A DNA stretch of 64,000 nt, taken from positions 24,216,001-24,280,000 of the forward strand of contig NC_083383.1 of assembly GCF_031755915.1 (NCBI RefSeq). Direction: 5' to 3'. The translations under genes were made by a program, and so were the position numbers. Of this stretch, positions 11,451 through 23,766 are shown in pieces (the stretch's first letter is position 1; every line of letters starts with the position of its first letter). The notes under the pieces are model-generated. The model was not told where the DNA came from. It ran no database searches and worked only from the letters and a program-made list of their open reading frames with translations. The stretch is from Ziziphus jujuba (taxonomy: Eukaryota > Streptophyta > Magnoliopsida > Rosales > Rhamnaceae).

Positions 11451-13029
11451 CTGCCCTACGTTTTTCCAAGTACTGGTGAAAATTAAACCATTTTACTTCT
11501 ATAGATACCAGTCTATTTTAAAAATAAAATAAAATAAAATAGAAACTTATTTTGTCAAATAGTTTTATTTTTGTTTCATTTGAGTTCCTCTTGGAAAAAT
11601 TATTCAATATACATGGAGTACTGATTTGGAAAACAATGCGGCATACAAAACAATGAAAAGATGTCATATTTTAAAATTTATCTGGTTGTATTATTATCCA
11701 ACTTGACAAAATTAAAAGGATTTTAATATTGTTAATGTTAAAGCATTTTTAACGATAAGAATGAATTATTATTTATAGAATATAAATTTTATCATTATAA
11801 TATTATAAATTCATAGATAATTTTAAAATTATTTTTCAATGATTATATATAAAAGATTATTCATAACTATTAATTAGTGAATAATTATACACTTATCAAA
11901 TTTTTTTATTAAAATTTTGATAAACAATGAATTGATATTATGTAATTAGTTTTTCTTTCCATAATTATAGGGTATTTATAATCTATCACCCACTCATATA
12001 TTGCATATGATTGTTTAACAAAATTTTAGTAAAAAAATTGGTAAGTATGACATTACTATTTAATTAATTAATTACATATATTTATCAAGTTTTTTTTCTT
12101 TTTTGAAAAAAATGAATTTTTAAGTAATATTTTACTTTTACAGAAATTTCACAATGTCTTTTTTTTTTTTAAAACCACATCAACTTGACAAATATTTTAA
12201 AAAGATCCATTGAAAAGCTTTTTTCTTAAATAGCTGTCTATTTTTCTATTGCAACAAAATAAATTTAGCAATTGATGGAACCATTGAAAATTATCTTAAT
12301 TTCTCAAGTTCCATCCATAATTTCCTCTTGTTGTGATTTGAATCTCGAGATTAAGGAGATTTTTCCTTGTACCAAATCTGAAAAATTAATTTAAAAAGAA
12401 AGAAAGAAAGAATGAAACAAAGCTTAATATAATGTTCTTCACTGCAGAACCTATTGAACAAAAGAGGGCCTAAATATTTACATTTTGTTTTTCCTTTTTG
12501 GTCAAATTTGTTCAACTTGAATGTGGTTGTTGATTTGCAAGTGATATAGATAGAAATTTTTATTTTCTTTTTATTTTATTTTTTTAAGATAGTTTGAGGA
12601 ATTATAGTATAGGGTTTCAAAATTATTTATGGAGGATTGCTTATTTGATTTGCTTTTTTAATTAGTTTAAAATATTAATTAGGTTCTTTTATGGGATATC
12701 CAATGAAACTTTCCTTATCAATTTTGTTAAATGGAAAAATTTATGCAAGTGAAAAAGTAGAAGTAGAAGGCTAGTGGTTTCAAATTCTCTTAGACAAATT
12801 CTAGTTGCACTATAAAAGAATCTCTATACAGTTCAATTTTTTTACTTTCTTACACTATCATTTTTCAATATTTTCAAATTTTTATTTTCTTTGATCAATT
12901 TTTCTTCTTGCCCTCTTGGCAACCATTACTGTAGGGGACTGCATTTGTCAATGGCATGCCACCCTAATTTCTTTTTTTCAACACCCACAAATTTTTTTAA
13001 TGCATTTTGGTGTTTAATATGTACATATA

Positions 13030-13049
<20 letters not shown>
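11451..13049. other. AT-rich spacer
   Basis: Spacer between the PPR promoter and the gypsy remnant. It contains a (TA)n tract at 13033-13060 and short A/T homopolymers. No gene, tRNA or inverted repeat recognised. Confidence 0.5.
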
Positions 13050-13063
<14 letters not shown>

Positions 13064-14280
13064 AATGTCCAATGGAGTATGTGAAGAGAGACTATGCCTA
13101 AATGCTTCTACCATTGTTAATGTTTGATGAGACTCTTTCTTTTCTATTCTCTAATCTGGATGGGCAACTTAATAAATAGTGAAGTCTTTCATGCAACTTC
13201 TATAAGCCTAAAAAAATGAGTAATGTTGAGGTTCATTAAGTGTATCCAGTATTCTATCATAATGTTATTGATGCAGATCTCCACTAACGACCCTTATTTT
13301 GCTCTTCATAACAATATAGAGCTAAATCATAGAATTTTCTCATGAATTTCCACTAGTGACTCCGAAGCCTTTTGGCTTGTGTTGCTTAACTGGATGATGG
13401 TGACACGTTCTTCATTTTGAAAATATTTCCAACAAAAGCATCCTGCCATTTCCTCTCGATTCTTGATTGATCTGGGGGCGAGCGAGGTATACCAAGTATA
13501 ACTTTGGTTTGTGAGACATTTAGAAAACTCTCTCAAACAAAGGTTCGGATTTCCGGTGTATGCTCCAAGTGAATCAATGCATTAACTTATATGCTCCTTT
13601 GGGTTCTCTTTCCTTCATCAAACAAAGGGAAATGTGGACTCTTGTGTCCTATTATATATGACTTTTGAAGCATCTCTAGGGGATATGGTGGTTGAGAAAT
13701 GAACTTGAAGTCCTCCTTCGACAGCTTGTGTAGCTTTTGATCCAAGAGTAAAAGCATGTTAACTTGTGTCAAGTATGTAAGTTCGTTGGAAGGGTGCTCT
13801 TTCTCCCATTGTGTAGCGAAAGCCACCTGTCCTTACGCTGGAGAGGCATGGGCAAAACAAGTCCCTGGCATTAGTCAATCATGTTCTTCAGCAAGATTCA
13901 GATTGTATCGACTAAGCACTTTTGGTTGTCTTAGGGCTCCTAGATGGCCTTCACCATGTCTGCCATTGTAACCTCATTTTGCATAACTTCTTTCCTTTAG
14001 TTTTTTCTACGGCTTTGATGGGAATTGGAGTCTCCTTCACCTCCATTTACCATGCTTCGAGTTCTCATAGTTTTCAGCAGAATTTTCAATTCTGGCTTGC
14101 TTCTTGGCTCCCTAGCAAAGTCACCTTTAATGTTAAGGTCGAAATATGTCACGGCCTTTGCAAAAGTGCCTTTGGATCTTTAGACTTCACATATTTATCC
14201 ATATTTAGGCTAGCCTTGGATGAACTGCTCTTAAACCTGGATTGAACCCATTAGATTATTGATGAATGTTAGCCAAGTCA
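13050..14280 (-). pseudogene. Decayed Ty3/gypsy retrotransposon gag region
   Basis: Read from 14280 downward, pieces of a plant gypsy Gag (retrotransposon gag domain) appear in the right order but in different frames. About 13826-13587 gives the segment containing PPYPLEM and SPHFPLFDEG. About 13536-13327 gives REFSKCLTNQSYTWYTSLAP, FQNEERVTIIQLSN and SESLVE. About 13120-13060 gives MVEAFRHSLSSHTPLD. Frameshifts and stops separate them, so no Gag can be made. Protease, reverse transcriptase and integrase are absent on the 3' side, so the element is truncated there. The adjacent region at 14500-15000 is likely its 5' LTR and leader. Confidence 0.8.
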
Positions 14281-15010
14281 ATGCTCTCCATAAGTATGAC
14301 TCTTGATGATACACCTAATCACAAGTCCAAGAAAAAGAGAGACCTCCTAAAAAAAAAAGTCATGAAAATAATTCTCAACTAAGGCAAATTAAATAAAAAT
14401 TTATACATAATATAAAGTCATATTTATAACTCCATAAAAAAAGTAAAGCAAATGGAGAAAATGGTTTTGAGGGAGAAGGAGAGCAAGCTTTGCAATGCAG
14501 TTCTATAAATGATATTTTCTTTTAGTGGCTTATCTAAGAAAGAAGCCAACTACACAAATTAGATTTAGATAGAGTAATGATTCCATAAGGTTAAAATTTA
14601 GGAGCATGAATTTCAACTCACGTATCTCTCTATTTTTTCTAATTTTCCTCTCCCTACGTAGCTGAAATCCAGAGATTACCCAATGTATATGGCTAGAATG
14701 AAGGAGAAGAAGATTAAATAGAAGATTCAAAAAAAATCCACAACTAAAGGAGATAGTCCCCTTTATATAGGTCTAAAACCTTCTTTTAATATTCTTTTTA
14801 CCTATCATTTTATTTGATGCACCTTGAATAATATAAAGCTTTCTTGTAATTATGGTGGACAAGGGAACCAAAGAATTTAAAGAAAATCATCTTTTTTCCC
14901 CTTAAATAACATCTAGAGTGGATAAACTAAGAGTTTGAATTCAGCTTCGAATTGTATAAGGTCATCCATAGATATGTGGGCTCTTCTGAATTTTATAAAA
15001 GGAAAAGAAA
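14281..15010 (-). mobile_element. Probable 5' LTR and leader of the same gypsy remnant
   Basis: Immediately upstream of the gag relic on the minus strand. It has a CTATATAAAG box at 14761-14770 followed by roughly 450 nt of non-coding sequence before gag, the expected order of LTR promoter, R/U5, primer site and leader. I could not fix LTR ends or a tRNA primer-binding site, and no second LTR is visible, so this is inference from position and the TATA box. Confidence 0.4.
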
Positions 15011-15321
15011 ATCATTTTTCTTACATTTCCTTTAAATGATTGATGGTAAATGGCTTCTTGGAAAAATAAGAGAAAAAGGGTTTTATGGGTAAGTGTGAGT
15101 GAAGATGTGATGTCTTTCTTGTAAAAAATAACTTTTTGTTAAACAAATAAATTTTGGTGTAAAGGAAAATATACCCTCCTTCTAGAAACATTATCTCACT
15201 TTTCCATAATACATATACATAATATATTTGGCATGAGAGGAATTCAAACAATATATAGATAGACACACACACACACACATACACATACTTTATAGATATA
15301 TATATATATATATATATAATT
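15011..15321. repeat. Microsatellite-rich flank of the Mutator-like element
   Basis: Contains (AC)n at 15265-15280 and (TA)n at 15296-15318 just outside the left terminal repeat. A target duplication in this (TA)n could not be distinguished from the microsatellite. Confidence 0.6.
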
Positions 15322-15680
15322 ACTACAGAGAGAGCTAGTCTGCATATTTGAGAGCGTGTCCCTCAAGACATTATAATTTGATGTCAATTTAATCAAAATA
15401 CGTGTTTAACAAATAACTCCTTTTTTCACACACAAAAAAAAAAAAATTATTTTCCTCTCTTTCTAAAATATCTAAAATTTCAAGCCCTTCTCCTGAAGTT
15501 CTTAAAATTTCAATCACCAACTACCAAAAGATCACCAGCTCTTAATTAAGACAAATCTCAACTAGTCGTGATTCTATTTTGAAGTCAATCTTTACTGCTG
15601 AACACTCACCACTGCTTTTCCATTGGATCTGTCTTTGAGCTTTCTACCATAAATTAGGCATGGGGTATGTGCCTAGCAAA
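15322..15680. repeat. Left terminal inverted repeat of the MULE
   Basis: Pairs with 21245-21630. The outer 90 bp are most alike; farther in, identity falls to about three quarters by eye. Short indels, including the 27-bp duplication on the right, separate the arms. Confidence 0.85.
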
Positions 15681-15917
15681 ATTGCTTGCAAGGAAATCTC
15701 CTAATTTTTGCCTCAAATTGATATCTTGGTACGAGATTTGGCTAGTATTTGGATCTTATTTCTATCATCTGTTTATTGATCTGGTTATGTCTCCTATTTC
15801 GTTTGATCATTGGTTTGCCTCTATTTTTTTTTTGGTTATTTTCGAAAATTATAACAGTGTTTTTTTTTTTTTTTAAAATTTTTGATCCACCACAATGGTA
15901 AATTATGACATTGGAAG

Positions 15918-15948
<31 letters not shown>

Positions 15949-17996
15949 CCTAATAGTCAACATTTACAATTCACCTTATAGTTGAATCCTTGTTGAAGTA
16001 TCTAGTTAAAGGAGATAAGTATGGCATATAAGATTTTTTTAGCAAGGGCTTAATATAGTGTTGTGGTGTCTTAGATTTGAGTAGTGAGTGGAAGATTCTG
16101 AGATGTGTAAAGTGCCAAATTAAGATGTCTAAAGTGCCAAATTAAATTGCCTTAAAGATGTTTTTACTTTTTCTCATTCTTGACCCCTAAAAATTAAAGC
16201 CAGTAAGTGGACATCACTTATTACATGCCAAGGTTTGTTAATTTTGCCTTGTAAGTCACAGTAATATAAAGGCAAATTGTTTTGCCTAAATAGTATATGG
16301 TACATGCTCAAAAGTAATACTAGTGGAAGACAAATACTAAAGAATCTATGATCTCTTTTGGTTGAATAATTCAATTTCAATAATTGCTTCTTCTTTTTTT
16401 AACTTTTGTAAAAGTGCTAATTATAAATTATTTCTTTTCTTAAATATATATAGTAAGAAGGTTTAGGCTATAAGGGTTTGCTTTATATTGAATGTTTTAG
16501 ACTACTTGAATATATACTATGATTGGTTTTTTAAATGTATGTAGGCTTAAAAATCAATCTCTTTGAAGTTTTATTATTATTATTATTATTATTTTGTTAT
16601 TTTATTGACTTACACTCTAGTGTGTGATTTATAATTTGCACAGCTTCAGTGTCAACATCTAGTATAAATGAAAGTGCTTGGTAACAAAAATAATGGTTAT
16701 ATGAAACTACAGATATCTCATTTAGAAAAAAATTCAAATGGAAAATTTTGGAAATGCAATAATAATAAGGTAAATATATAAAAATTATATATTGTATTGT
16801 GTTACAAAATATATGAATCAATTAATTATTTATTATATGGGTGTTCCTTAATATGGTAACTATTGTAGAAAGTTTATATTGGACGGCCTAATTATAGAAA
16901 TCAAATGATGTCATTTTACATTAATTGTATTTTAATCAAATGGTATGACAACTAAGAAGATCTTACTTAGTCAAATGGTTATAATTGATTAATCAATTAA
17001 TGTTTTAATAAAACATCTTTGATGCAACAACATGTGATATAGAAGACAATCTCAAGTATTAATAGACAATGTGGATACCAAGGTGATGTAGGTGTACTGA
17101 ATAAAAATCTTGAGTATTAATATTGTTTCTCGAGTATAACTATTGTATGTAAATTTTCTATTTTTCAAAAATGCAATGTAAATGAATAAAAACGGAGATA
17201 AACAATGGAAGTTCAAAGTTAGTGATGCTGAACATTTGGACAAGTCAAAATAATATTCTAGTAAATTTCAATGCAAGAGGTGGTCATTTATGCCTTTATG
17301 TATATAATTAATTAGTATAGTTTTTGGCTCTTTTCTTTCCCACAGAGCTTGTTTAATTGCATATAAAAAAGAAAAGAAAAAAAAAGACTTACAAAACATC
17401 CTTAGCATTTAACAAACTTATTCAGAAAGCCAAATAAATGGGGAAAAAAAAAAGATTTCGAGGGAAATTTTACTAGTGAAGAAGCCAATATGTCATCAAA
17501 TTCATGGTCACACAACTCTCAATATGTCAACCTTCATAAGATCACTAGTGAAGAAGCCAACAACATTGCAAATAAAGGTAAATTTTATTCTTGGTTTTTA
17601 TGGCATTCATAATATGGCAACTATGATCTTTTAGTACCATGTAAATTTGATCTTACAAATAAATAGCATTACAAGGATTCAAATTTATTTAAAAATAATG
17701 AAAAAGTTTATATATAATCATATTTCTTGAGTATAGAAAATTACCAATATGAAAAGTTAAATCATCATCTTCATTTGATGAATGGGAATTGATGTTTTGA
17801 TTATATATTGTGGATTTATATGATTAAAATATATCATATAAATAAAAAAATATAATGCAAAGCTTAAAAAATGAATAAAAGTCTTTAATAATATAAATAC
17901 TAATAAACATGATCCTTTTTACTTTGTATATATTTGAAACAAAGAATTTCATATAATTTCATATAAAATTATATGAAAATTAACAATTGATTAAAT

Positions 17997-20118
17997 TTAT
18001 CTTTTTTGCAACTGAGGACAATTTCTTTTGTTGTGTTGCTGCCCATGAAGTCCACATACTCGACATAGTCTTGATTTTGAAACTAACATCTTTTTTGAAG
18101 TTTTAAATCTTTTCCGATATCCTTTTGATTTCATATGTGATGGATTATAAATACTTCAAAGCTTTTTTGTACTTCTTTTGCTATTTGTCTCTGGCACTAT
18201 AATTCCATCACCACTCATTTCCTTAATTTTATCACGTAATAATTCAATCTCATTTAAAAGGAATTTAATACCTTCAATAGTGAGAGATGCATCATCAATT
18301 AAAGTAGAACAAGATTGAGATAAATTTGCTTGCCTAGTCACCAATGACATATCATGTTGGTCGTATATTTCTTGACCATTGTTATCCCATACTTTACCAA
18401 CCTTTGCATTTTTTGTTTATCTCTTAAGAATGCATTCGCTTAGCAAAAACATGACTTGTTTGACTCAAAAATATGATAAAATATGCCTATATGGATTTCC
18501 TTTAAAGTCGAATAGCTTACAACCACATGACACAAAATCTAAAAACTTATTATATATAAGTTGTCTACTTCATGATGAACAACTTCCACCATAATAAGCT
18601 ATCTATTTTATGATGAATAACTTCTATCAACCTTCTGCACAATATAAAACATAGACTCATCATCTTCAAATGTTCTACTTAAGAAATAAGTAGCACTTTC
18701 AAATAACTCATCTTGAAAAATTATAAAATTTCTCTTCATATATATTTCATCATTTGTGTCTTTATCGGGCGCATAGTTTTCAACTTTGGTTGCTCATTCA
18801 AATCAACATGATTTACAACTAATTTATCATGTCTTTGATGATTAACAACGCTATTAAATCATATAATAAAGTCCATCAATAATTTTTTATTTGAGATGTA
18901 GCTTTTGAAAAATGCTTGTGAACTTTTTGCTCTTTGACTGTTCAATATTCTTGCATTGAAGATATGATTAAAATAATCAAAAACCCACTTGTTGCGGATT
19001 TCATACATTTGGAACAACCTTGGATTATCTTCCACATGAATACTTTTCAACGAATCTCCTAATCTAGTTTCAAACTCTTTAGCAGTCTTAAAGTTAAAAA
19101 TAGCATTTGAACAAATTGTAGTTATCTCGATAAACTATTGTATCTATCATTTCTGAAAATTTATTCAAAATATGTCATATATAGTATCGATGACAAGTTG
19201 ATGGAAGAGCTTGAGCGATGATCTTAATCACTGTAGGATCTTGATCTATAATAATCATTTGAGATGCATCCCTTGGTATAGGTGTCGTATCCAACAATTA
19301 ATTAAATAACCAATGAAAGACTCGATTTTTTCACCACTCAATAAAGCACACCCAAAAAGAATAGTTTGATCCATGATGGTTTACTCCTACCAATGGGGCA
19401 AATATCATATCGTATTTATTTGTGTTGTAAGTTGTGTCAAAGACAAGCTTGCTTTTTTCATCAAGTTCAAACTTAAAATTAAAAGCTAAGTTTTTTTTTT
19501 TTTTCTTCCTTAGAAGAAGAAAAAATTCAATTAACAATTTTGCATCATTATCTTTTTGATCATCTCTCAGTCTCTGTCTATAGTTTCTTATATCTTTCTC
19601 AACACATCCGATGTTTTAAGGACCACTAGCTTCTATTCTAGGCATCTTTATTTGTTGACACATCGGGATATTTACTTCTGACAACTATTGGTTGAAAACT
19701 CTTTTCACAATTGACACAATTTTATAAGACTTTAACAAACATACCTTACTTGGAGTAGTAAGTACATGATTATTCTTTTCCACAAAATAACTAACAATTC
19801 AATTTGATCTTATTTGCCTATTAACCACTGTCATTCTAGCTTTATAGCCATCTCGAACTAATTCTCCATTCTTTTCACATAATCTTTGATGTTTATTTGT
19901 ATCTCCCTTCTTAAAAATCACAAATTGTTTCCATATTAACTCATCTATTTTTTTCTTTTCTTGCTAGTACTTATTCCTATACTAAATCCACATTCTCTTA
20001 CATATGCATTGTAAAATTGGAAAGTCTCTTCAATTGTTCGAAATTCTTGTTTAAGTTTTGGCTTTTTTTGCTCTACAACTTGTGGAGTGTAAAATTGAGT
20101 TCCAGTCTCATCAAACAT
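17997..20118 (-). pseudogene. FAR1/FHY3-related (MULE-type) transposase, inactivated
   Basis: The start ATG is at 20116-20118 and the natural end (TAA) is probably at 17997-17999. Order of domains: an N-terminal FAR1-type DNA-binding segment (FYNAYVRECGFSIGIS); a MULE/DDE core with FDTTYNTNKYDMIFAPLVGV (first catalytic Asp in FDTTY), then DQDPTVIKIIAQALPS and HRYY; a segment with YEIRNKWV and SQAFFKSYISNKK; and a C-terminal zinc knuckle CRVCGLHGQQHNKRNC. The first in-frame stop is TAG at codon 58 (19945-19947), and many frameshifts follow, so it is dead. FAR1/FHY3 regulators descend from MULE transposases. Here the gene still lies inside terminal repeats, so it is better read as a transposon gene than as a host regulator. 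Confidence 0.9.
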
Positions 20119-21244
20119 ATTGTTGTAAGCAAATTAAATATTTCAATTAATTATCATGTAAACAAAAATACTCAATAATCAAATAAAAATGTATCTAGCC
20201 ATGTAATTGCCCGCATACACATGCAGATTAGTAGATGAACAAAGATTAATGTCTTATAAATATCTCTTTAATAAGATTAATAATATAGTTGGTTCTCTAA
20301 CCATGTAAAGGAAAAATGCCTTCACAGCTGGAAGTAAGCTCAAGCTCATCTCATAATGAGTCTATTAATAAATAATGAAAAATACCACCAACAGAAGCAA
20401 TACAAATAGCTCTTATAATGATTATCAATTGGCATACTACTATTTCATTCAAAAATAAAATGTCACAATACTATTTAAAAAAAATAAAATAAATAAAACT
20501 AAATAATAATCGTTTGATCATATTTTGGTTACTGTTTGAGTTTAGCACATAACAATGAAACTCACAAAAAAGCAGATGCCAAAAGACAAGAAACACAAAT
20601 AGAAAATATGGCAACCAACCAAAGAGAAGTAATGTATGAACTTATTATTGACTTTCCTATCCACATTATAAGTAACGATGAGATTAATAATTAGTTTGTA
20701 TTCTAATTATGTATGCAACAGAGAAACTAAAAGACAAAAATATCCAAATGTCATATGCGAGCAGTTAGTTTTAATTTGTGATCAACTTTAGAAATATTTT
20801 AATATATATTGAATATATACTCTGGTTCAAGATAGATGGAGGAGGAATTCATGAAATAAAAACAAACAAAAAAACAAAAAAAAAGGGCAAATTGAAATAG
20901 AGAGCAACAAAGTTTCTTTAAAAGCATAGTTACTCTTAAAAACAAAAGTGAAAAGTGTTTGATGCTTTCAAAATTATGATCAAATACAAAATAACTATGG
21001 ACTAACTCCAAAATTACTTTACTAATATTTCAAACTCTTTAACAATTTCAACGTAAACCTAGTTTTGAGAGTTCATTTTTTTATTATTTCATCAATACCT
21101 TCTCTATTTCAATGCTAGATGGATATGCAAGAATGGTAAAATACTTCAACAAGGATTCAAATATAAGGTGGATTGTAAATGCCAACTAGTAGGAAAAAGA
21201 ATAACAAATTAAAAAAGATAAATAAAGGCAAACAAACCATTGAC
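20119..21244. other. MULE internal sequence upstream of the transposase relic
   Basis: AT-rich, non-coding. By position it should contain the transposase promoter. No TATA box could be singled out in this background. The left internal part (15681-17996) is likewise without recognisable coding sequence apart from random frames. Confidence 0.45.
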
Positions 21245-21630
21245 CAAAAAGAATAGGGGACATAGCTCATCTCCAATTTGTGGAGGAAAGCTCCAAGATA
21301 GGTTCAAAGAAAAAGTGATGTTGAGTATTCAATAGCAAACATCAACTCCGAAACAAAATCACAATTAGTAGGGATTTGTTTTCGTTAAAAGCTGGTGACC
21401 TTTTGACAGTTGGTGAATAAAAGGATTTTAAGAGGAGGGTTTGGTCAGAGTGTTTAAAGAATAGAAGAAAAAGGTTTTTTTTTTTTTTTTCTTTTTTTTA
21501 ATGAAAAAGGGGTTATCTAAAACATGCATTTTGATTAAATTGACATCAAATTGTTACGTCGTGAATTGATATCAAATTATAACATCGTGAGGGATGCGCT
21601 CTAAATATGCGGACTAGCTCTTTCTGTAGT
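21245..21630. repeat. Right terminal inverted repeat of the MULE
   Basis: Reverse complement of 15322-15680, with an extra tandem copy of the segment reading TTGACATCAAATTGTTACG / TTGATATCAAATTATAACA. Confidence 0.85.
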
Positions 21631-22167
21631 AGTTCGGTGTATATATATATAGTGCAAAGCATTTTATATATTAAAATAATGAGGCCAAAATACATATATA
21701 TATATATATATATATGTATATTTAGTTGACTTAACAAAGCAAATATATGTATATATGTATATATATATATACATGTTGAAATTGGAATAATGGGCCAAAA
21801 GAAGTGGGTTTTTTTAGCTTGGCTAAAGGGCTTTAGATGAATGAATAGGCTGTTTACTTGGATTAAATAGTGGGCGAAATTGAAAGATGAAGAGGTTTAA
21901 GGTTTAGCACAACTTGGCTTATGTAAGGTTTAGTAGCTAAATACCCTTTATTGATTTAATCTAAATTATTTTATTATTATTAGGTTAAGGTCACCCTTTC
22001 AAAAAAATAATCTAAATTAAATCTACATTGCATAGCTTCTGTCGAACAAACCAATCCTCAATCAAAAACTTCACAAATAACTTAGAACTATTCTTTACAT
22101 AAAACATAATTTATTTAAATAAAACATACATTATAGATCCAATAAGCCTATTAGGTTCTTCATATCA

Positions 22168-22198
<31 letters not shown>

Positions 22199-22796
22199 TA
22201 TGAATGAAGACCCGTCATTATAATTTTAATTCAATAATTTTGTGAAAGAAATTAGTAGCATTTTAGTGTAAATTCTCATATTTTCTCTTTTAAAAAGTTA
22301 CAGGTAGCTATTTCAAAACAAAAAAAAAAGAAAAAAAAGTTACTAATAGTAAATGGTAATGGAGGTGTTTATGGTCAGTGATTATTTTGATGATGTATCT
22401 CAAAATATTATTTGTATTGTCTTTTATTGTTATTTATTTATTTACTTGGAAAAGGTGGACTATTAGAACCAAACAAGTACTCAAATTTTTGATCACATAC
22501 TTTGTTACTTTGATAAAAGGTTTCAGCGTAATGTTTCACATTTGAATCATTTGATAACTAGTAAATGTTTTCATGATTTAAGAACAAAATTCAGATAATT
22601 CCCTATCATATTAAGTAATTACAAATAACCTCTCCAACCATTTAAATAGCAAATAATCCCTTTACTATTGAAAAATTTTGAAAATTGAACCCTAGTGTCA
22701 ATTTTGTTAATAAAAAATTATTTCAATAGTTTAATAAAGCAAATATACCCCAATTGTATTTATAATATATATTTTGTTATGCAATTATATTACCCC
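21631..22796. other. AT-rich spacer with (TA)n tracts
   Basis: Microsatellite (TA)n at 21690-21720, 21740-21775 and 22166-22196. Otherwise no recognisable feature. Confidence 0.5.
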
Positions 22797-22939
22797 AAGT
22801 ATTTTGGGAAAAAGATGAATGAGGTATCTCAGTTGCTACGAACACCACCATCCAAGGCTATTGGCCGGGTTTGAGTCTACCGGGGGCATGGGTTGTCTGA
22901 GGGAATAGGAAGAGAAAAAAAAGTACTTTGGGAAAAAGA
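22797..22939 (+). mobile_element. tRNA-derived SINE with 19-bp target-site duplication
   Basis: A body of about 105 bp (22816-22920) has a B-box-like GGTTTGAGTCTACC, a possible A-box segment in its first 40 bp and an A-rich 3' end (AGAGAAAAAA). It is bracketed by direct repeats AAGTATTTTGGGAAAAAGA (22797-22815) and AAGTACTTTGGGAAAAAGA (22921-22939) that differ at one base. The long A-rich duplication and A-rich tail are what L1-type target-primed insertion leaves. I cannot assign a family without a search. Confidence 0.7.
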
Positions 22940-23766
22940 AAAGAAAAGAAAAGAAAAGAAAGAGAGTATAAAATCAAAACAGCTAATATAAAATAAATGA
23001 GTTCAATGTTATTTTATATTTTGTTTTGGTTTTTTGAATGATTATTTAAATCTAAATTTAATTTTGTCATATTATTATTCTTATTTGAAACGAGAGATTC
23101 TTATTTGTTTCTTTGTTACCACTAGTTTAAAATTATTTTTCTGGAAGAGTAGGAATGTGAAGGAACCCATGACCTCAAACAATCCGAGTTTAAAGAACGC
23201 TCCACTAGACTAACCGTCTCTATGTAATAATTTCGGATTTAAGTGGGGTTATATTGATGTGGAATCTCTAATAAAACCTCACTCGCTGATGGGGCTAAAA
23301 AGGTAAAGTAAAAAAATAAAATAAAATAAAATTGAAGGTAGGCATTTTAGTAACTATCTTCGTGATTTTTTTATCATTTATTTATTTATTTCTAGTAGAA
23401 ACACGAAGACAAAAACACACACAAACACAAGCACAAGCCTATATTTACTGGATTTGATTTGTTGTGTTAAAAGAACCGAACTTTTTGTGTTGGAGAAAAA
23501 TGATATCTTATATATAAGATCAAATTGATGATGTTATCAACAAAAACTTTCTTTATTAGTTTTTAGGTTTTGAAATTTAGAAAATTGCATCAATAGTATT
23601 TATAGGTTTTAATATTTTATTAAATTCATATAAAATACGTTTTTAATGTCTTTTTAAATTATAGGTTTTGAATTTGGTATGTATGTATGGTGAAGACGTG
23701 AATTTGGTATGTATGTATTTTGTATGTATGAGTGATTTGCATTTACAATTTTGTTTATTCAGGTAA
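22940..23766. other. Upstream region of the RPC7-like gene
   Basis: Presumed promoter and leader. A splice acceptor (tttattcag) ends only 4 nt before the RPC7 start codon, so a 5'-UTR intron is likely; the first exon was not located. On the minus strand, 23150-23225 has a tRNA-like A-box (GGTTAGTCTAGTGG) and may be a second SINE fragment. Confidence 0.4.

Larger units (their letters stand above)
15322..21630 (-). mobile_element. Mutator-like element (MULE) with long terminal inverted repeats, carrying a FAR1/FHY3-like transposase relic
   Basis: The left end (ACTACAGAGAGAGCTAGTCT... from 15322) matches the reverse complement of the right end (ending at 21630: ACTACAGAAAGAGCTAGTCC...). The similarity continues inward for about 350 bp. 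Shared blocks include GTCAATTTAATCAAAAT, CACCAGCT and GAGCTTTC, to about 15680 on the left and 21245 on the right. The right repeat has an extra tandem copy of a roughly 27-bp segment (21540-21590). Between the repeats lies one transposase pseudogene, read on the minus strand from the right end inward. Both flanks are (TA)n, so a 9-bp target duplication is possible but cannot be proved. Long repeats plus a MULE-domain protein make a non-LTR or CACTA origin unlikely. Confidence 0.85.

Noticed and set aside
18156..19537. A set of small minus-strand genes (frames of 63-68 codons)
   Set aside because: They are broken pieces of one FAR1-like transposase gene in its proper order.
23150..23225. A second SINE or tRNA-like gene on the minus strand
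   Set aside because: An A-box-like GGTTAGTCTAGTGG is present, but no cloverleaf, clear B box or target duplication could be drawn; left as a mention only.
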